Assembly (NCBI RefSeq): GCF_017654505.1
Contig: NC_054559.1
Span: 4,937,281-5,001,280, forward strand
Source: Polyodon spathula
Taxonomy: Eukaryota > Chordata > Actinopteri > Acipenseriformes > Polyodontidae
Direction: 5' to 3'
DNA length: 64,000 nt
Shown here: one piece after another, positions 32,753-43,963 of the stretch
How the letters are laid out: each line of letters opens with the position of its first letter
Numbering within the stretch: position 1 is the first letter of the stretch
Notes under the pieces: model-generated
The model's input: the letters and a program-made list of their open reading frames with translations, nothing else
Database searches by the model: none
What the model was told of the DNA's origin: nothing
Position numbers and translations under genes: made by a program

Positions 32753-33116
32753 TATGCTGCTGACAAGATATTGAGCTATATGTTGATAACATGGTACTGA
32801 GCTTTATGCTGATGGCACAGTATTGAACTTTATGCTGATAACACAGTATTGAACAATATACTGATGACACAGTATTGAACAATATGCTGATGACACAGTA
32901 TTGAGCTATTTGCTGATGACACAGTATTGAACTATATGCTGCTGGCACAGTATTGAACTTTATGCTGATGACACAGTATTGAATTATATGCTGATGATAC
33001 AGTATTGAATTATATGCTGATGATACAGTATTTAACTATATGCTGATGACACGGTATTGAGCTATATAAGGATTACACAGTATTGAACAATATGCTGATG
33101 ACACAGTATTGAGCCC
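32753..33116 (+). repeat. 26-bp minisatellite, 14 units without indels
   Basis: Unit TATGCTGATGACACAGTATT + GAACTA. Fourteen consecutive 26-base units can be laid out with substitutions only (14 x 26 = 364). It begins directly after Tc1 copy 2 and ends at an L2-like fragment. Confidence 0.92.
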
Positions 33117-33240
33117 GCTACTTTTCCACCCTTGCCCCTCATTGGTGGAATGACGTACCTACAGATTCTCAACTGCTCAGTTCTTGACCACCTTTAGGTA
33201 TCTCTTCAAGACACACCTGTTCAGAAACCTGAACCTCACA
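33117..33240 (+). pseudogene. L2-type LINE C-terminal fragment
   Basis: Reads ALL-type residues HPCPSLVE then RTYRFSTAQFLTTFRYLFK and THLFRNLNL, the usual end of L2-like ORF2 proteins (the S-x-x-T-F-R-x-x-L-K-T-H-L-F motif). Short and containing a stop, so the family call is moderate. Confidence 0.5.
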
Positions 33241-33842
33241 ACTCTTGACTATACTGGACTATACTAGACTATATGGCACCCAATTGTACCAGTATCTGCA
33301 TCAACCCCATCCATGCTGCAAAACAATTAATAAATAAAAAAACTTGTTTTTTCACACATAAGCAATACATTCAATAATAATAATACAAACCAATACAACA
33401 CACAGAGGGGTGGGGTGTACCCCATCACAGTACCCCATCCCTCTCAAAAACTTTCTGGCCAAAATTATGAATTTCAAATTAAGATTCTGGAAGGACACAT
33501 TTTACCAAGAGTAAAGTCCATTTGACAAACATATTAGCAAAACTTAAACATTTTTACATATGAGACTGTGTTTGCTGTACAGAAATCATCACTGCTTTGG
33601 GGCAGTGTTAAATTGTGTTATATTATGTAAACTACAATTCCTCTAACGAGAACATATAGGCCAGACATCTTTCATGTGCAGAACTTCTTAATTCTGAAAT
33701 ACGTTTCTATTTGATATTTGAAATGCAGCTTCACTACATAAATTAAAAAATGTGATTCATAATTATTTTATTGATCAATATGTATGTATCACCGGACTTT
33801 AATAAGTGGGGAGGTTAAATAACAGAACCTGTTTGTATTGCT
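33241..33842. other. No gene recognised
   Basis: AT-rich. A local imperfect palindrome (GAGGGGTGGGGT ... ACCCCATCCCTC) lies at about 33405-33445. Nothing else. Confidence 0.35.
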
Positions 33843-33850
33843 TATATATC

Positions 33851-36533
33851 CAGGGGTGAGATTCTTCACAAAAAAGTACAGGTACTCATATGCACAGCCG
33901 GGTGGAGCAGACCACACGTTTTCCTTCACGTAAACATTAAACAACTAAAATTAGACAATTTGAGTGACAAGGAATAAATAATTTTAAATGTATACATATC
34001 AGTAAATGATTTTGTTTTATACAAAATAAGCCACCTTAAAAAATAGCTGATAAAATGTAACCAATTCACTATAAAAAAGAAGCTGGAAATACTGAAAGCT
34101 TTGTACCCTCTACATGTGTCGCTCAGTCATGCACTGCAATATAACACTTAAGTTAAACTTTGAATAAGAAGTATTACACTATGCAGTGACTGCTGTAGAG
34201 AGGAAGTTTTGTTTAAAGATTTCATAAAAAGGGATGACGTTATAAAAAGAATGGTTTAAAGAAAAAAAAAACTATGCTATGAAAAAATGATACAAAAAGG
34301 TCTAAGAAACAACGCAGAATAGGGTCTAAAATATCCCTGTGGAAAAGTGATAATTAGTGTACATGTGTGGAGCAGGTGAAGTGGAGGTGCAGTAATCAAA
34401 TGAAATAAACAGACAACAATGTGAAAACTAAATAAACTGTGTAAAAGATAAATGTAGAACAGGGGGCATTGTACAAAGTTAAAAAAAGCTGCCCATTGTG
34501 GTTTTCGTTTATCACTATCCTCATTACAGAAAATAAGATCCCTATAAAACAAAATGTTGACACTATATGTGACATTTACAGTGGTTTGCAGAAGGATTCA
34601 CCCCCCTGCAAAGTTTTCACATTTTGTTGTCACCTCAGCATACCCCACAACGCTTTCAAATTAGACTTTACATGTAAAATCTACACATATTACTCCACAT
34701 CGAATATATATATATATAAGTAAGATTTACAGAGAAAAACAGATTAATCTCAGTTGCATAAGTATTCAATCCCTTTGCTACTGCAGCCCTAAATCAGCTC
34801 AGGTGCAAATGATTTGTTTGAAAGGTCACAAAATTAGTGAAATGGTTTTATGTGTGTACTCAAAGTGGTTTATCTTGTAGATAATTTCTCTCAGGTATAT
34901 AAAGACTTTCAAGCTGAAACTCATATAGTGATCCAACAAAGCAACCATGAAGACCAAGTAGCTTTCAATACAAATCAGGGTTAAACTGGTAGAGTGGCAA
35001 AGAGCAGGAGAAGGATACAAGAACATTTCTGCACAGTGAAGTCCATCGTTAAGTGGAAGATGCATCATACCAGCCAGACACTACCCAGATCAGGTCACCC
35101 TCCCAAACTGAGCAACCGGGCAAGCAGGAAACTGGTCGGGATGTCACTCTGATGCCAACATGACCTTAAGAGATTTGCAAAGTTCTGTGTCTGAGATGTG
35201 AGTATGTGTTCACACATCAACAATAAGCTGGTCCCTACACAAAGCTGGCCTATATGGATGGGTGGCAAGAAAGAAGCCATTTCTCAAAAAGCCTCATCTT
35301 AAAGCACATATGGAGTTTGATAAAAAGCTTGTAGATGATACTGCCGACATGTGGAAAAAAAGGTTTTTTGGTCAGACGAGAGAAAAATTAAACTTTCCAG
35401 CCTAAATTCCAAGCGTTACGTCTGGCGCAAGCCAACACTGCACATCACCCAATCAAGACCATCCCATATGTCAAGCATGGTGGTGGCAGCATCATGTTAT
35501 GGGGATGCTTCTCTTCAGCAGTGACTGGGAAGCTTTTCAGGGTAGAGGGGAGAATCGATGGTGCAAAGTACAGGTGAACATTGAGGAAAACTTGTTTCAG
35601 TCAGCCAAGACTCAGAAACTGGGGAGGAAATTCACATTTTAGCGGGAGAATGACCCGAAGCACAAAGCCAAAGCCACACTAGAGTGGTTGAACAAGAAGA
35701 GAATTAATGTTCTTGAGTGGCCCAGTCAAAGTCCTGACTTGAATCCAATCGAAAATTTAAGGCGAGGCTTGAAGATTGCAGTCCATCGACGATCCCCAAC
35801 AAACTTAATAGTACTCATCAGTAATTTTCCTGTGAAGAATGGGCAAAAATGTCACCATCCTACTGTGCAAAGCTAGTAGAGACCTATCCAAGAAGACTAT
35901 AACAGTAATTACTGCAAAAGGTGCTTCTACCAAATATTGACTTAAGGGGCTGAATACTTATGCAACCACTAAATTTCATTTTGTACATGTTCTTTGCAAG
36001 TTTTGCTGACATTTAACCTCCTCCTCATATAACAGTGTTCAGTTTAACCACTACAGCTTTGAATAAAAAAAGTTTGTTTGAAAAACTGTGCACACATTAT
36101 TTGTAATTCAACAAAATGCGACATTAATTGTAGGGGGTGAATACTTCTGCAAACCACTATACCTTGCAAGTTGATCCTGCTTTGGGAAAGTGTGAAGTAT
36201 TTTCGAGTAATGTACCTGCATCTGTATCCCCTGAGTCTGACTCATTTGTCAAATCTGAAAAAGCACTCTACTTTGTTGCTCCTGTCTCAGCCAATCAGCA
36301 TGCAGTTATTATACTGGCAGTAATGCTGTCCAATAGCAGCTAACAGAAACTGAAGCAGATGAGGAATCAGAATGCAAGCAACATGGACTGTGCTGAATGA
36401 AATCTAGATAGTGGTGCCGATTGAGATACGACAGGAGTGAAAATCAGATAAAATAAGTCCCGGTACCCAGTACTGGCATTAAAATAAGTTTCATTACTGA
36501 GTACCAGTGCGTTCCTGCAGAATTCTACCCCTG
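33851..36533. mobile_element. hAT-like non-autonomous element carrying a Tc1 insertion
   Basis: The ends CAGGGGTGAGATTCT (33851) and AGAATTCTACCCCTG (to 36533) are inverted with small differences, and CAGGGGT-type termini are typical of hAT. Flanks TATATATC (33843-33850) and TATATATT (36534-36541) fit an 8-bp target duplication with one change. Without the Tc1 copy inside, the element is about 1.1 kb and encodes no transposase. Confidence 0.6.
34579..36159 (+). mobile_element. Tc1/mariner element of a second family, both ends present
   Basis: Left end TA then CAGTGGTTTGCAGAAGGATT (34579) and right end ATACTTCTGCAAACCACTA (to 36159) then TA. Inner direct repeats (GCATAAGTATTCAATCCCTT at 34757; GGCTGAATACTTATGCAACC at 35948) complete the IR/DR structure. 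A relic of transposase reads from about 34947: GGDAS-type core SGKLF-like, [30 protein letters not shown] and [14 protein letters not shown]. Stops and frameshifts throughout. The second-Asp motif has become RENDPKH. Confidence 0.85.
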
Positions 36534-36541
36534 TATATATT

Positions 36542-36944
36542 TATAATGGAACTTTAATGAGATAATCATAGGACAAAACTGTATACTAACTTCTGTAGTT
36601 TAAAGCATGTGGCAGTGAATAGGTAAATTTTTTATGGACAACACTGGTAATTGAACTTAAGTAAGACAATAAAAGAATAGAGCTGTCTTCAGACATGCAG
36701 ACAATAGCTCTGTCTAATGCAGCTGCAACTTCAAATCTCACGTGACCTCAGTAGCAGCATGTGACAGAAATACAATGAACCTTGGTTGTAAATCTCCCTC
36801 CCAACCTTTTGGACGGGCTGGCTTGACAGTTCTTACCCCAGGTCGGGAATTCAGTCAGTCTGGAAAAAGGCGAGACTCAGTTGGAAGAACGTATCGACTT
36901 GGAAGGGAAACAATATAGCAGCCGCAGATTGTAAAGGCAGCTGC
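36542..36944. other. No gene recognised
   Basis: AT-rich then a GC-richer stretch (36780-36900) that may already be part of the next LTR-like repeat. Confidence 0.35.
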
Positions 36945-37505
36945 ATTTGTTTACCCAGGGTGTCATGCGTGACGGCATATAATGGGGACGGAGAATCATA
37001 ATCTGTTCCTCTGCATTGGTTTTGTAGTGAGTTAAAGCCAGAAAGACAGCAAAAGTGTGTGGTTATTGAAAATTGTGAGTGTTGTGTTTCTGTTTGTTTG
37101 TAATTGTCTTGTCTTGCCTTGCACGTTACCAGACAGTTAGCACAGTTCCGGAGCTGTCGCCAGGAGCCAGCACGAACCTGGACAACACTGCACCTTTGTC
37201 ACAAACAAAACTGTATTTGCACCACTAGCACTAATTCACGCACTAACAGAGCTGTGTATGTGTTTTCTGTTTTGTGTGGATGTGTATAATAAAAACAGGA
37301 TTATTATTTGGGGGGTAACACAGGGATTATAAATTAAGTAATACATGCCTCTGTATTACTTACCTCCATTATTATTTACTGTTTGTTTTGCCATCAGGCA
37401 CTGGACTTAAAAATAAATAAAACAAACCTTTTCACCTGGATTACAATTGTCTGTCTGTTCTTTAATCACCTGTACCTACACACAATCAACCACTTTGCCA
37501 CACAG
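36945..37505 (+). repeat. LTR-like repeat, family F copy 2
   Basis: Contains a CATATAATGG box, TCCGGAGCTGTCGCC, GCACCACTAGCACTAATTCA, a hairpin at 37336-37361, an AATAAA region and GTCTGTCTGTTC, and ends near CACTTTGCCACA. The motif order is shared with copies at 2280-2695 (minus) and 43440-43945 (plus). Confidence 0.55.
37336..37361 (+). promoter_or_regulatory. Hairpin before the polyadenylation region, family F copy 2
   Basis: Arms AAGTAATAC (37336-37344) and GTATTACTT (37353-37361), eight-base loop. The equivalent in copy 3 has the A-T pair at the fifth position replaced by G-C. Confidence 0.75.
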
Positions 37506-37858
37506 CATTACAAACATACTGCCATGAAATATTTATTTTTTATTGTCCGACAGCCATAATTGTTCTTGGCCTAGGGAATCGCAGATATGTTTTCCAAGTA
37601 GGAAGACAATATCTCAAAGTGTTAGGTTTATCAACCTGAAACCTTAAAGCTTGATGACTCCAATATAGAGGCCAAAGGGAAGGGTGCTGTCAGAGAATCC
37701 ATAACACTGATGTGGTCAGTACAGGAATGACAAGTGGCTTAAAAAGGTTAGAATGGTGATTTGTCAGTGTTATTTTATGATGGAATGTTTACACACTGTT
37801 TGCATGCTAATAGTGGTCTTGTCAACTCGGCACTGGGTGTGTTAAATAACTGAACGGT
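37506..37858. other. No gene recognised
   Basis: Plain AT-rich sequence with no feature seen. Confidence 0.4.
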
Positions 37859-38045
37859 TCAGAGCAGCTCATTGAAAGAGCCCACGTACAGCTCAGAGCA
37901 GCTCAGTGGAAGAGCCCACGTACAGCTCAGAGCAGCTCAGTGGAAGAGCCCACGTACAGCTCAGAGCAGCTCAGTGGAAGAGCCCACGTACAGCTCAGAG
38001 CAGCTCAGTGGAAGAGCCCACGTACAGTTCAGAGCTGCAGAGCAG
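37859..38045 (+). repeat. 34-bp minisatellite, five units
   Basis: Five head-to-tail 34-base units (37859-38028) starting TCAGAGCAGCTCAGTGGAAG, followed by a partial unit. Three are identical. The unit is not a multiple of three, so the open frames across it are not evidence of protein. Confidence 0.92.
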
Positions 38046-38944
38046 ATTTTATCTGAGTGAGTGGGAAAATTCTCGCTCTGAGCCACTCACTAATTCAACG
38101 CACCCACTATATCAGAAATTACTTGTTGGGTCAATATCTAAAAGTATAACAAATATCGTGCTTTTAGGAAAGAGTGCATAATTCCCCTTATATTTTGAGC
38201 TTAGCCATTATATGTAGTAAATTAGCACATGTTAAATGCAAGAAGAACGCCACTTGCCCTGGGCAAGCATATGGATAGCATCGGGCATTGCAGCATCTAA
38301 CATTGCCATATGACAGCAGCTAGGCAAGTGTGTTATGTTTGCAGTAACTGCATTCCAGATGTGAAAGAAGCATGCAAGGATAATCCATTTAGCTAACCAC
38401 AAACTGCAAACATGAAAGCATCCTATACTGAGGACATGGTTAGGAAATACATTGAATTGCATGGCAAGTAGGTGAGATTTTGGCACAGGAAAGACAGAAA
38501 ACATTGTATGTTATGACTCCTGGTAGAAGAAAAAATTGAAAAAATTGAAAAAATAGATGAAAATTGATAAAATACTACAACCAGCTTGTCTACCAAAAAC
38601 ATATTTCGACATCTTCCTGGGTTATATTTATGCGTAGTTTTCTTTGTAGTTGTTTTAGTTGAAAATGATCTTCAAGCATAAATTGCTTTTTAGCAGTGAA
38701 GAAATAGTTTTACAAGGGTGGCAGGGATATAATGGCATTGTCCAACATAGAGCCTACGCAGGTCCTGGGGATTTGAAATGTATTGTAGCCTGTTATTCAA
38801 CTGGATTCATTTGTCTTGCCTACATAGCGACCTGTCGTTTGCAAAAATAGCAAACATGCTGCAGCAGGGGCATTGGGGTTAATAGGGGGTGTGGGTCTCC
38901 GCTGACAGACATGAGACAGACTGGAGGTTGTCTTTGCCATGCCT
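38046..38944. other. No gene recognised
   Basis: Includes short A-rich repeats (AAAAATTG, 38528-38575). No coding region supported. Confidence 0.35.
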
Positions 38945-39720
38945 TGCAGAATTGTGCCACTGTCATGAGTGTTGTGATGAGAATTTGCAGTAATGTTATA
39001 GTCTCTGAAAATGTATCCTGGAGACTATTGTCAAGAAGCAACCGAAATAGTGCCAAAGCATCACTAGCACGATTAAATTCTGGCTTCCCATACATAACAG
39101 AAAGGTTATTGCACAATCTTTGTTAAGTATTGGTTATACTTGCTGTAACAGGGTGAGCAGCCCTGTACGGTGTATTTTTAGAACAAGTTTTCCCCATCCG
39201 CCCCAGTGTTATTTTGTGTTGTTTTTTTATTGTTTTATATTTGTAAATATGATGGGAAAGCTGCGTGGTTTGTTTGTATTATGATTTATTTATTTGTGTA
39301 TATATATATGTAGATGACGGTGAGCACCGTGTGTTTTTTATTTATTATTTATTGTATAGCATTGGTTGTGGCTTTCAAACAAGTCATTTTGAAATAACTT
39401 TGCACTCACCAGATGATTTGTGAATGCAAAGGGTTCCTTTGCATTGACAATTATTATGTCACAAATTTCTTTAGCCACTTGCTTGATTTTCTTCATTTCG
39501 GCTCTGCGTCTGGGAAACTCAGACACGGCTGGCTATTTTTAACCCAGATCGTTAATGCATTCACACACTTTGTTGTTACTCCTGACAAACTCAATAATAG
39601 CTCTCTCAACATAAACTGTGTCAATGTCTCATTTCTGGAGTTGACTGTACAACATGTCAACATGGAGCATTATACCACAAAAAAGAAAAAAGGAATTCCC
39701 TGTCTTCCAGCATCTGAATA
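38945..39720 (-). pseudogene. hAT transposase (ZMYM1-like type), broken and interrupted
   Basis: The N-terminal piece (39340-39526, minus) reads MKKIKQVAKEICDIIIVNAK and FTNHLVSAKLFQ. The C-terminal piece (38945-39126) reads LSVMYGKPEFNRASDALALF and SETITLLQILITT, then diverges at the place where the hAT dimerisation motif (TTPMTTAESERCFS-type) should continue. The two are separated by about 39130-39345, a stretch that begins near TGTAACAGGGTGAGCAGCCC and looks like an inserted LTR or MITE; ATTGGTT occurs at both edges. hAT transposases cut and paste elements with 8-bp duplications. This relic is inactive. Confidence 0.6.
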
Positions 39721-39969
39721 AACCCCCTGGCCTCACGAATATGGTTGAATTCGAAATCTCCTGAACTTTCCATTGTCTAAAGCATTCAAGGAGGTACTCT
39801 CTGTGCTTGTAGACAAAATTAACTGTCTGAATACTGAAGTTCCATTACGTTGCTGCCCCTCTTGGAAGCCTCCTGCTTATTATGGCATTCAATCCCTCAG
39901 TCCTCTTTGGAGATCATGAAAAGAATGCTGGAAAGCCAGACAAATCGCCAGAGAAAATACTAACTTGTG

Positions 39970-40185
39970 AGATTATAGATTCCCGCTTGCTCCATGAGGT
40001 GAACAGAACTGAACACAATATTCTAGATGAGGTCTTACTAATGCATTGTAAAGTTTTAACATTAATTCCCTTAATAATTCAACACTTTTCACTATACAGT
40101 ATATCCGAGCATCTTGTTGATCTTCCCCACATTGTCTAGATGAAGATATTTCTGAATCAACATATAGGTCTGCAACCTAACCTTA
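39970..40185 (-). pseudogene. CR1 ORF2 fragment
   Basis: Reverse complement matches the full-length CR1 at about 6890-7070: TATCCGAGCATCTTGTTGAT, CCACATTGTCTAGATGAAGA and AGAACTGAACACAATATTC line up with the DLGVFVD and LVRPHLKYC coding parts. An older, 5'- and 3'-truncated copy. Confidence 0.8.
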
Positions 40186-41344
40186 ATGTTACTTTAAATT
40201 ACCTTTGAAATTGAAATATATATATATATATTATATATATATATAATATTTAGATATATAATATATATATATATATTATATATACCTTCCAAGGTTGGCG
40301 ATTCGTGGGAGATTACATTCCCCTTCCTCTAATGTAAGGGGAATGGATTTGATCGATATCACTATTCCTAGTGTAAGAAAAACAGACCAGACAGGGGTGA
40401 AGTGCAAGCAGGCCAATTCACAAGAACATGGAAAGTTTATTCAGGCAAAAAAATAGAACGGATCAATGTGCAGCTATCTCGTAACAAAACTAAACCAGTT
40501 TCACTCCAAACTTTGTGTCTCTCTCTCTCTCTCTCTGACATCACCGATCAAAATCTCACTTTTCATTCTGCACAGATTCCCCACACTCAAGCAAATAACA
40601 CTAACAAGGTAATTTTAGACTAACCAGGTGAATGAGTTTCAGTGGAACGTTCTATTCATATCAAACAAACTGTCCACTAACCAAATTAAATAATGAAAAA
40701 CAAATCTCACACTAGCAATAAGAAACCAAGGGGCAGGTTCCTTGTATGAGGCTATAGCTAAAAAAGAAAGTATGAAAGTAAAAGTACTGTCCCTTATAAA
40801 GAGTTTCCATAATAAAAGCATAGCAAGGTATAGCAAGGTATGGTAAAGCATATCAGGAAACATGGCAAACCAGTGTAAACTATGGTAAATTCATAGTATA
40901 ACTATGGGAAAAACATGACACAACTGCAAAATTACCATGCAGAAACACTGTGGTAAGCTTTCAGAAGGGGCTGCTTGGAGTGCAGAGTGTGCCATGTGAG
41001 TGTGGTTAGAATCATGCAGCATGATGCACAGCCAACATACATAGTTCTACAAAGTGCAGTTTTCAGTGTGTGATTAGATTGTATTGAATGCAAGAAGGAA
41101 CCTAAATAGTGTACAGCTTAACTGTTTCAGGCTTAATTCTTTCAAACTGCTAGTACGTGATAAGTGATTGTTACTTGTGTGGAGATATCACCTTAGCAAC
41201 CATTTTACCTACTGGTTAGGTGACAATGAGCAATACAGATAACCAGATAAAAAGCATATAACAAGGAGTATTTAAACTTTATTTGTACTAAAGAAAATAT
41301 ATTGTTTTAAAAATAAAGAAATGACAGAATGCTAAAAGTTCTGG
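40186..41344. other. Low-complexity and unassigned sequence
   Basis: An (AT)n region lies at 40218-40284, a short hairpin (CATTCCCCTT / AAGGGGAATG) at about 40317-40346, a (CT)n run at 40520-40536 and a repetitive GCATAGCAAGGTATAGCAAG stretch near 40808-40930. No gene. Confidence 0.45.
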
Positions 41345-41352
41345 GTGGGCTG

Positions 41353-41416
<64 letters not shown>

Positions 41417-43090
41417 TCTTTTTAGCAGACGCCCTTACCCAGGCTGACTTACAGTTGTATACAAAAAATTACAATTAAGAGAAAGATACAAAATACAGTG
41501 ACTTCAGTCCTAATAAGAGCAAATACAAAACACAGCATGATTTGATATCGGGGCAGTTAAAGAGCAGATAAGTGTTGATAGTTACATCAGGGTTAGATAC
41601 GAGTGCAGGTGAAATACAAGATACTATAGATTGGGTTCAGTGCAGGATTAAATACAGTAAACAGGGAGCAGATAAGTGCAAGTTAAAACGCATTAAAGGC
41701 AGAGTGCTATATTGTTCAGAAGGGAAGAGTTGAGTTTTACAGGTGTTGTCTGAAGAGGTGTGTCTTGAGGAGCCGCCGGAAGGTGGTCAGAGACTGGGCA
41801 GTCCTGACATCCATAGGAAGGTCATTCCACCACTGTTGGGCAAGGAGGCAGGGGAGCGTAGAGGAGGTACAGCCAGTCTTCTAGTGCAGGCAGAGCGGAG
41901 AGGTTGGTGGGGGTTGCTTGGATTAGTTGGTGAGGAAGGGTTAGATTCATTGGATGTTGCTCAAGGAAGAATTGGCAGGTGCGTGTGAAAGTAGTGATGT
42001 GCTGGGAGTGGGAGAGGCAGGGGTCCAGGGTTACTCCGAGGTTTTTGGCTGAGGAGGAGAGAGAAGGTGTGGTAGATTTCAAATAAATGGAGATAGAGAG
42101 AACAGAGAAGGGGGAAGTTCAGGAGGTGAAGGGACAAAGGGAATCAAAGGAGGAGAAGAGGGTGGAGATAGCAGAGTCTACAGAGAGTTGGGAGAAGGAG
42201 TCGATAGGAGGGAGGTGAGAGAGAGAGGTGGAGGCAAGGACACGGGGAGAGAGTGGAGGTTATGACGGGAGGTGACAGTGGGGTTAGGTGGAGTAGGGAG
42301 ACAGGGGAGAGACAGAGAAATGGAGATAAAATAGTGATCAGAGAGGTCCAGCGGGGTGACAGAGAGGGTGGAGGGGCAGCAGGCCCTGGAGACGGTGAGG
42401 TCTAGTTGACGGACAGCTTTGTGGGTAGGAGGGGTTGGAGAGAGAAATAAGTTGAAGGAGTGAATTCGGCAGAGTGGGTGGGGTTGGAGAGATGGATATT
42501 GAAATCACTTGACAGGACAATTGAGGTAGACAGAGAGGGGAGGGAGGAGAGGAGATAATTGAGTTCATCGAGAAAGTGAGTGAGGGGTCCAGGAGGAAGT
42601 TACAGTACAATTTGCAGGAGTTGACAGGGAGAGGTTAGTTGGACAGCATGAAATTCAAAAGTGTTAACAGAGAGTGAGGACAGATGGGACAGAAAAGTGT
42701 AAAGAGGGAGAGAGGAGGAGACCAGTCCCACCCCCCATCCAGTGAGACGCGGAGTATGGGACAGGACGTAGAGAGGACAGGGCAATAGGAGTTGCAGTGT
42801 TATCAGGGGAGAGGCAGGTTTCAGTGAAATCAAGAGAGAGGTGGGAGGAAAAGGCAGAGATGAAATCAGTTTTGTTAGCAGAGGAGTGACAGTTCAAGAG
42901 AGCACGAGAGTGTGGGAGGGGAGAGAGTGGGAGGGGGGGTGGCAGAGTGATGAGGTTATAGGGGTTAGGGGAGCAGCGGCAAAGAGAGGACAGAGAACAG
43001 GAGTGAGAGGACATAGCAGTACATGTGAGATAGATAGGTACAGTAGTAGTGGGGGCAAGATCTGAGGGGGGAGGGTACAGACCTGTCTAG
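41345..43090 (-). mobile_element. L2-clade LINE lacking its RT core
   Basis: Minus strand. The endonuclease is readable from 43014: SLDFTETCLSPDN, FEFHAVQLTSPCQ, PPGPLTHFLDELN and LSSDFNIHLS. Near 42110-42090 the frame passes from the pre-RT segment (FDSLCPFTS) straight to SSAKNLGVTLDPCLSHSQHI, which lies after the YADD motif, so the RT core (roughly 1.2 kb) is missing. The C-terminal WPSYGCQDCPVSDHLPAAPQ leads to a 3' end at AGCAGACGCCCTTACCCAGG and a (TTA)n tail at 41360-41415, the TAA-type tail of L2 elements. Confidence 0.85.
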
Positions 43091-43439
43091 TAGTTGGTGT
43101 CTTCCAGAGTGCTGCTAGGTTCAGATTTTCTCCAACAGCCTCTCCTCACAGGACTCCCACAGCTAGACTCGGCTCTTTGGTAGAGAGGCTCTTTGGCTGG
43201 CTGGCGCTTCGTACTGGCGCACAAATAGGCTAGCTGTCTATTATACTAACTAGACGGACAAAAGCTGTGTGTAAACCAATCAAATTGCAAATCAACCTCA
43301 ATTCAATTTAAATTTCGAGTTGGACATCTAGAAAAGGGGCAGAGCTGCAGTACCCAAACCCAGTGACCCAGACAGGGAATGATGTGGCATCCATGGATTG
43401 GAGGAGCAGATGCGCTTGTTAACCTAAGGGTCATGGAGG
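43091..43439. other. Possible L2 5' end; unassigned
   Basis: Probably the L2 leader at first, then AT-rich DNA. No other feature. Confidence 0.35.
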
Positions 43440-43945
43440 AGGGTATATAAGGGGTCGTAATATAAGTAATCTGTTCCTTTGTAAATGGTTAGAAACAACC
43501 TAAAAGGAGACCCTGTGTACAATGAAACATGAGTGTTGTGTTTTGTTAGTTTGTCTCATTCACTGTCTCTTTGTCTGTTTTCTAAAGACTACTAACACCT
43601 ATCCGGAGCTGTCGCCGTAGGCCAGCATTAAATGCGGACACCAGCATTTCCCTTTCATGGAGAAAACTTTGCACCACAAGCACTAATTCACTCACTGTAG
43701 GAACTGTGTTTGTGTTGTGTTACGTGTCGGTGTAAAACGGGACTTTTGGTTATGGGTCAAACTCGGGAAATTAAAAAAAAAGTGATACACGCCGCTGTAT
43801 CACTTTATAACATTTAGTGTTTACAGTTGTTTGCCATAAGGCTCTGGACATTGATCAAACAATAAACACCCTTGCACCTGTAAATCGTTGTCTGTCTGCT
43901 GCATTGCCTTCACCTGCACTCACTTACCCACATGTCCACAAAGAC
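43440..43945 (+). repeat. LTR-like repeat, family F copy 3
   Basis: A GGGTATATAAGG box (about 43441-43452), TCTGTTCCT, TCCGGAGCTGTCGCC, GCACCACAAGCACTAATTCA, hairpin 43779-43806, AATAAACACC and GTTGTCTGTCTG occur in the same order as copy 2. No target duplication established. Confidence 0.55.
43779..43806 (+). promoter_or_regulatory. Hairpin before the polyadenylation region, family F copy 3
   Basis: Arms AAAGTGATAC (43779-43788) and GTATCACTTT (43797-43806), eight-base loop, upstream of AATAAACACC. Confidence 0.75.
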
Positions 43946-43963
43946 ATAAATACTACCATCCAT

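Noticed and set aside
32753..33116. Reading the array as a repeated YADD-bearing protein
   Set aside because: The unit is 26 bases, so the frame rotates and stops occur.
37859..38045. Regular 34-bp repeats considered as a CRISPR array
   Set aside because: Units are head to tail with no spacers, and the context is vertebrate.
37872..38181. Protein-coding frames over the 34-bp repeat
   Set aside because: Two overlapping frames read the same repeat; no other support.
40218..40284. AT-rich palindromic tract as replication origin
   Set aside because: Simple (AT)n repeat; no supporting feature.
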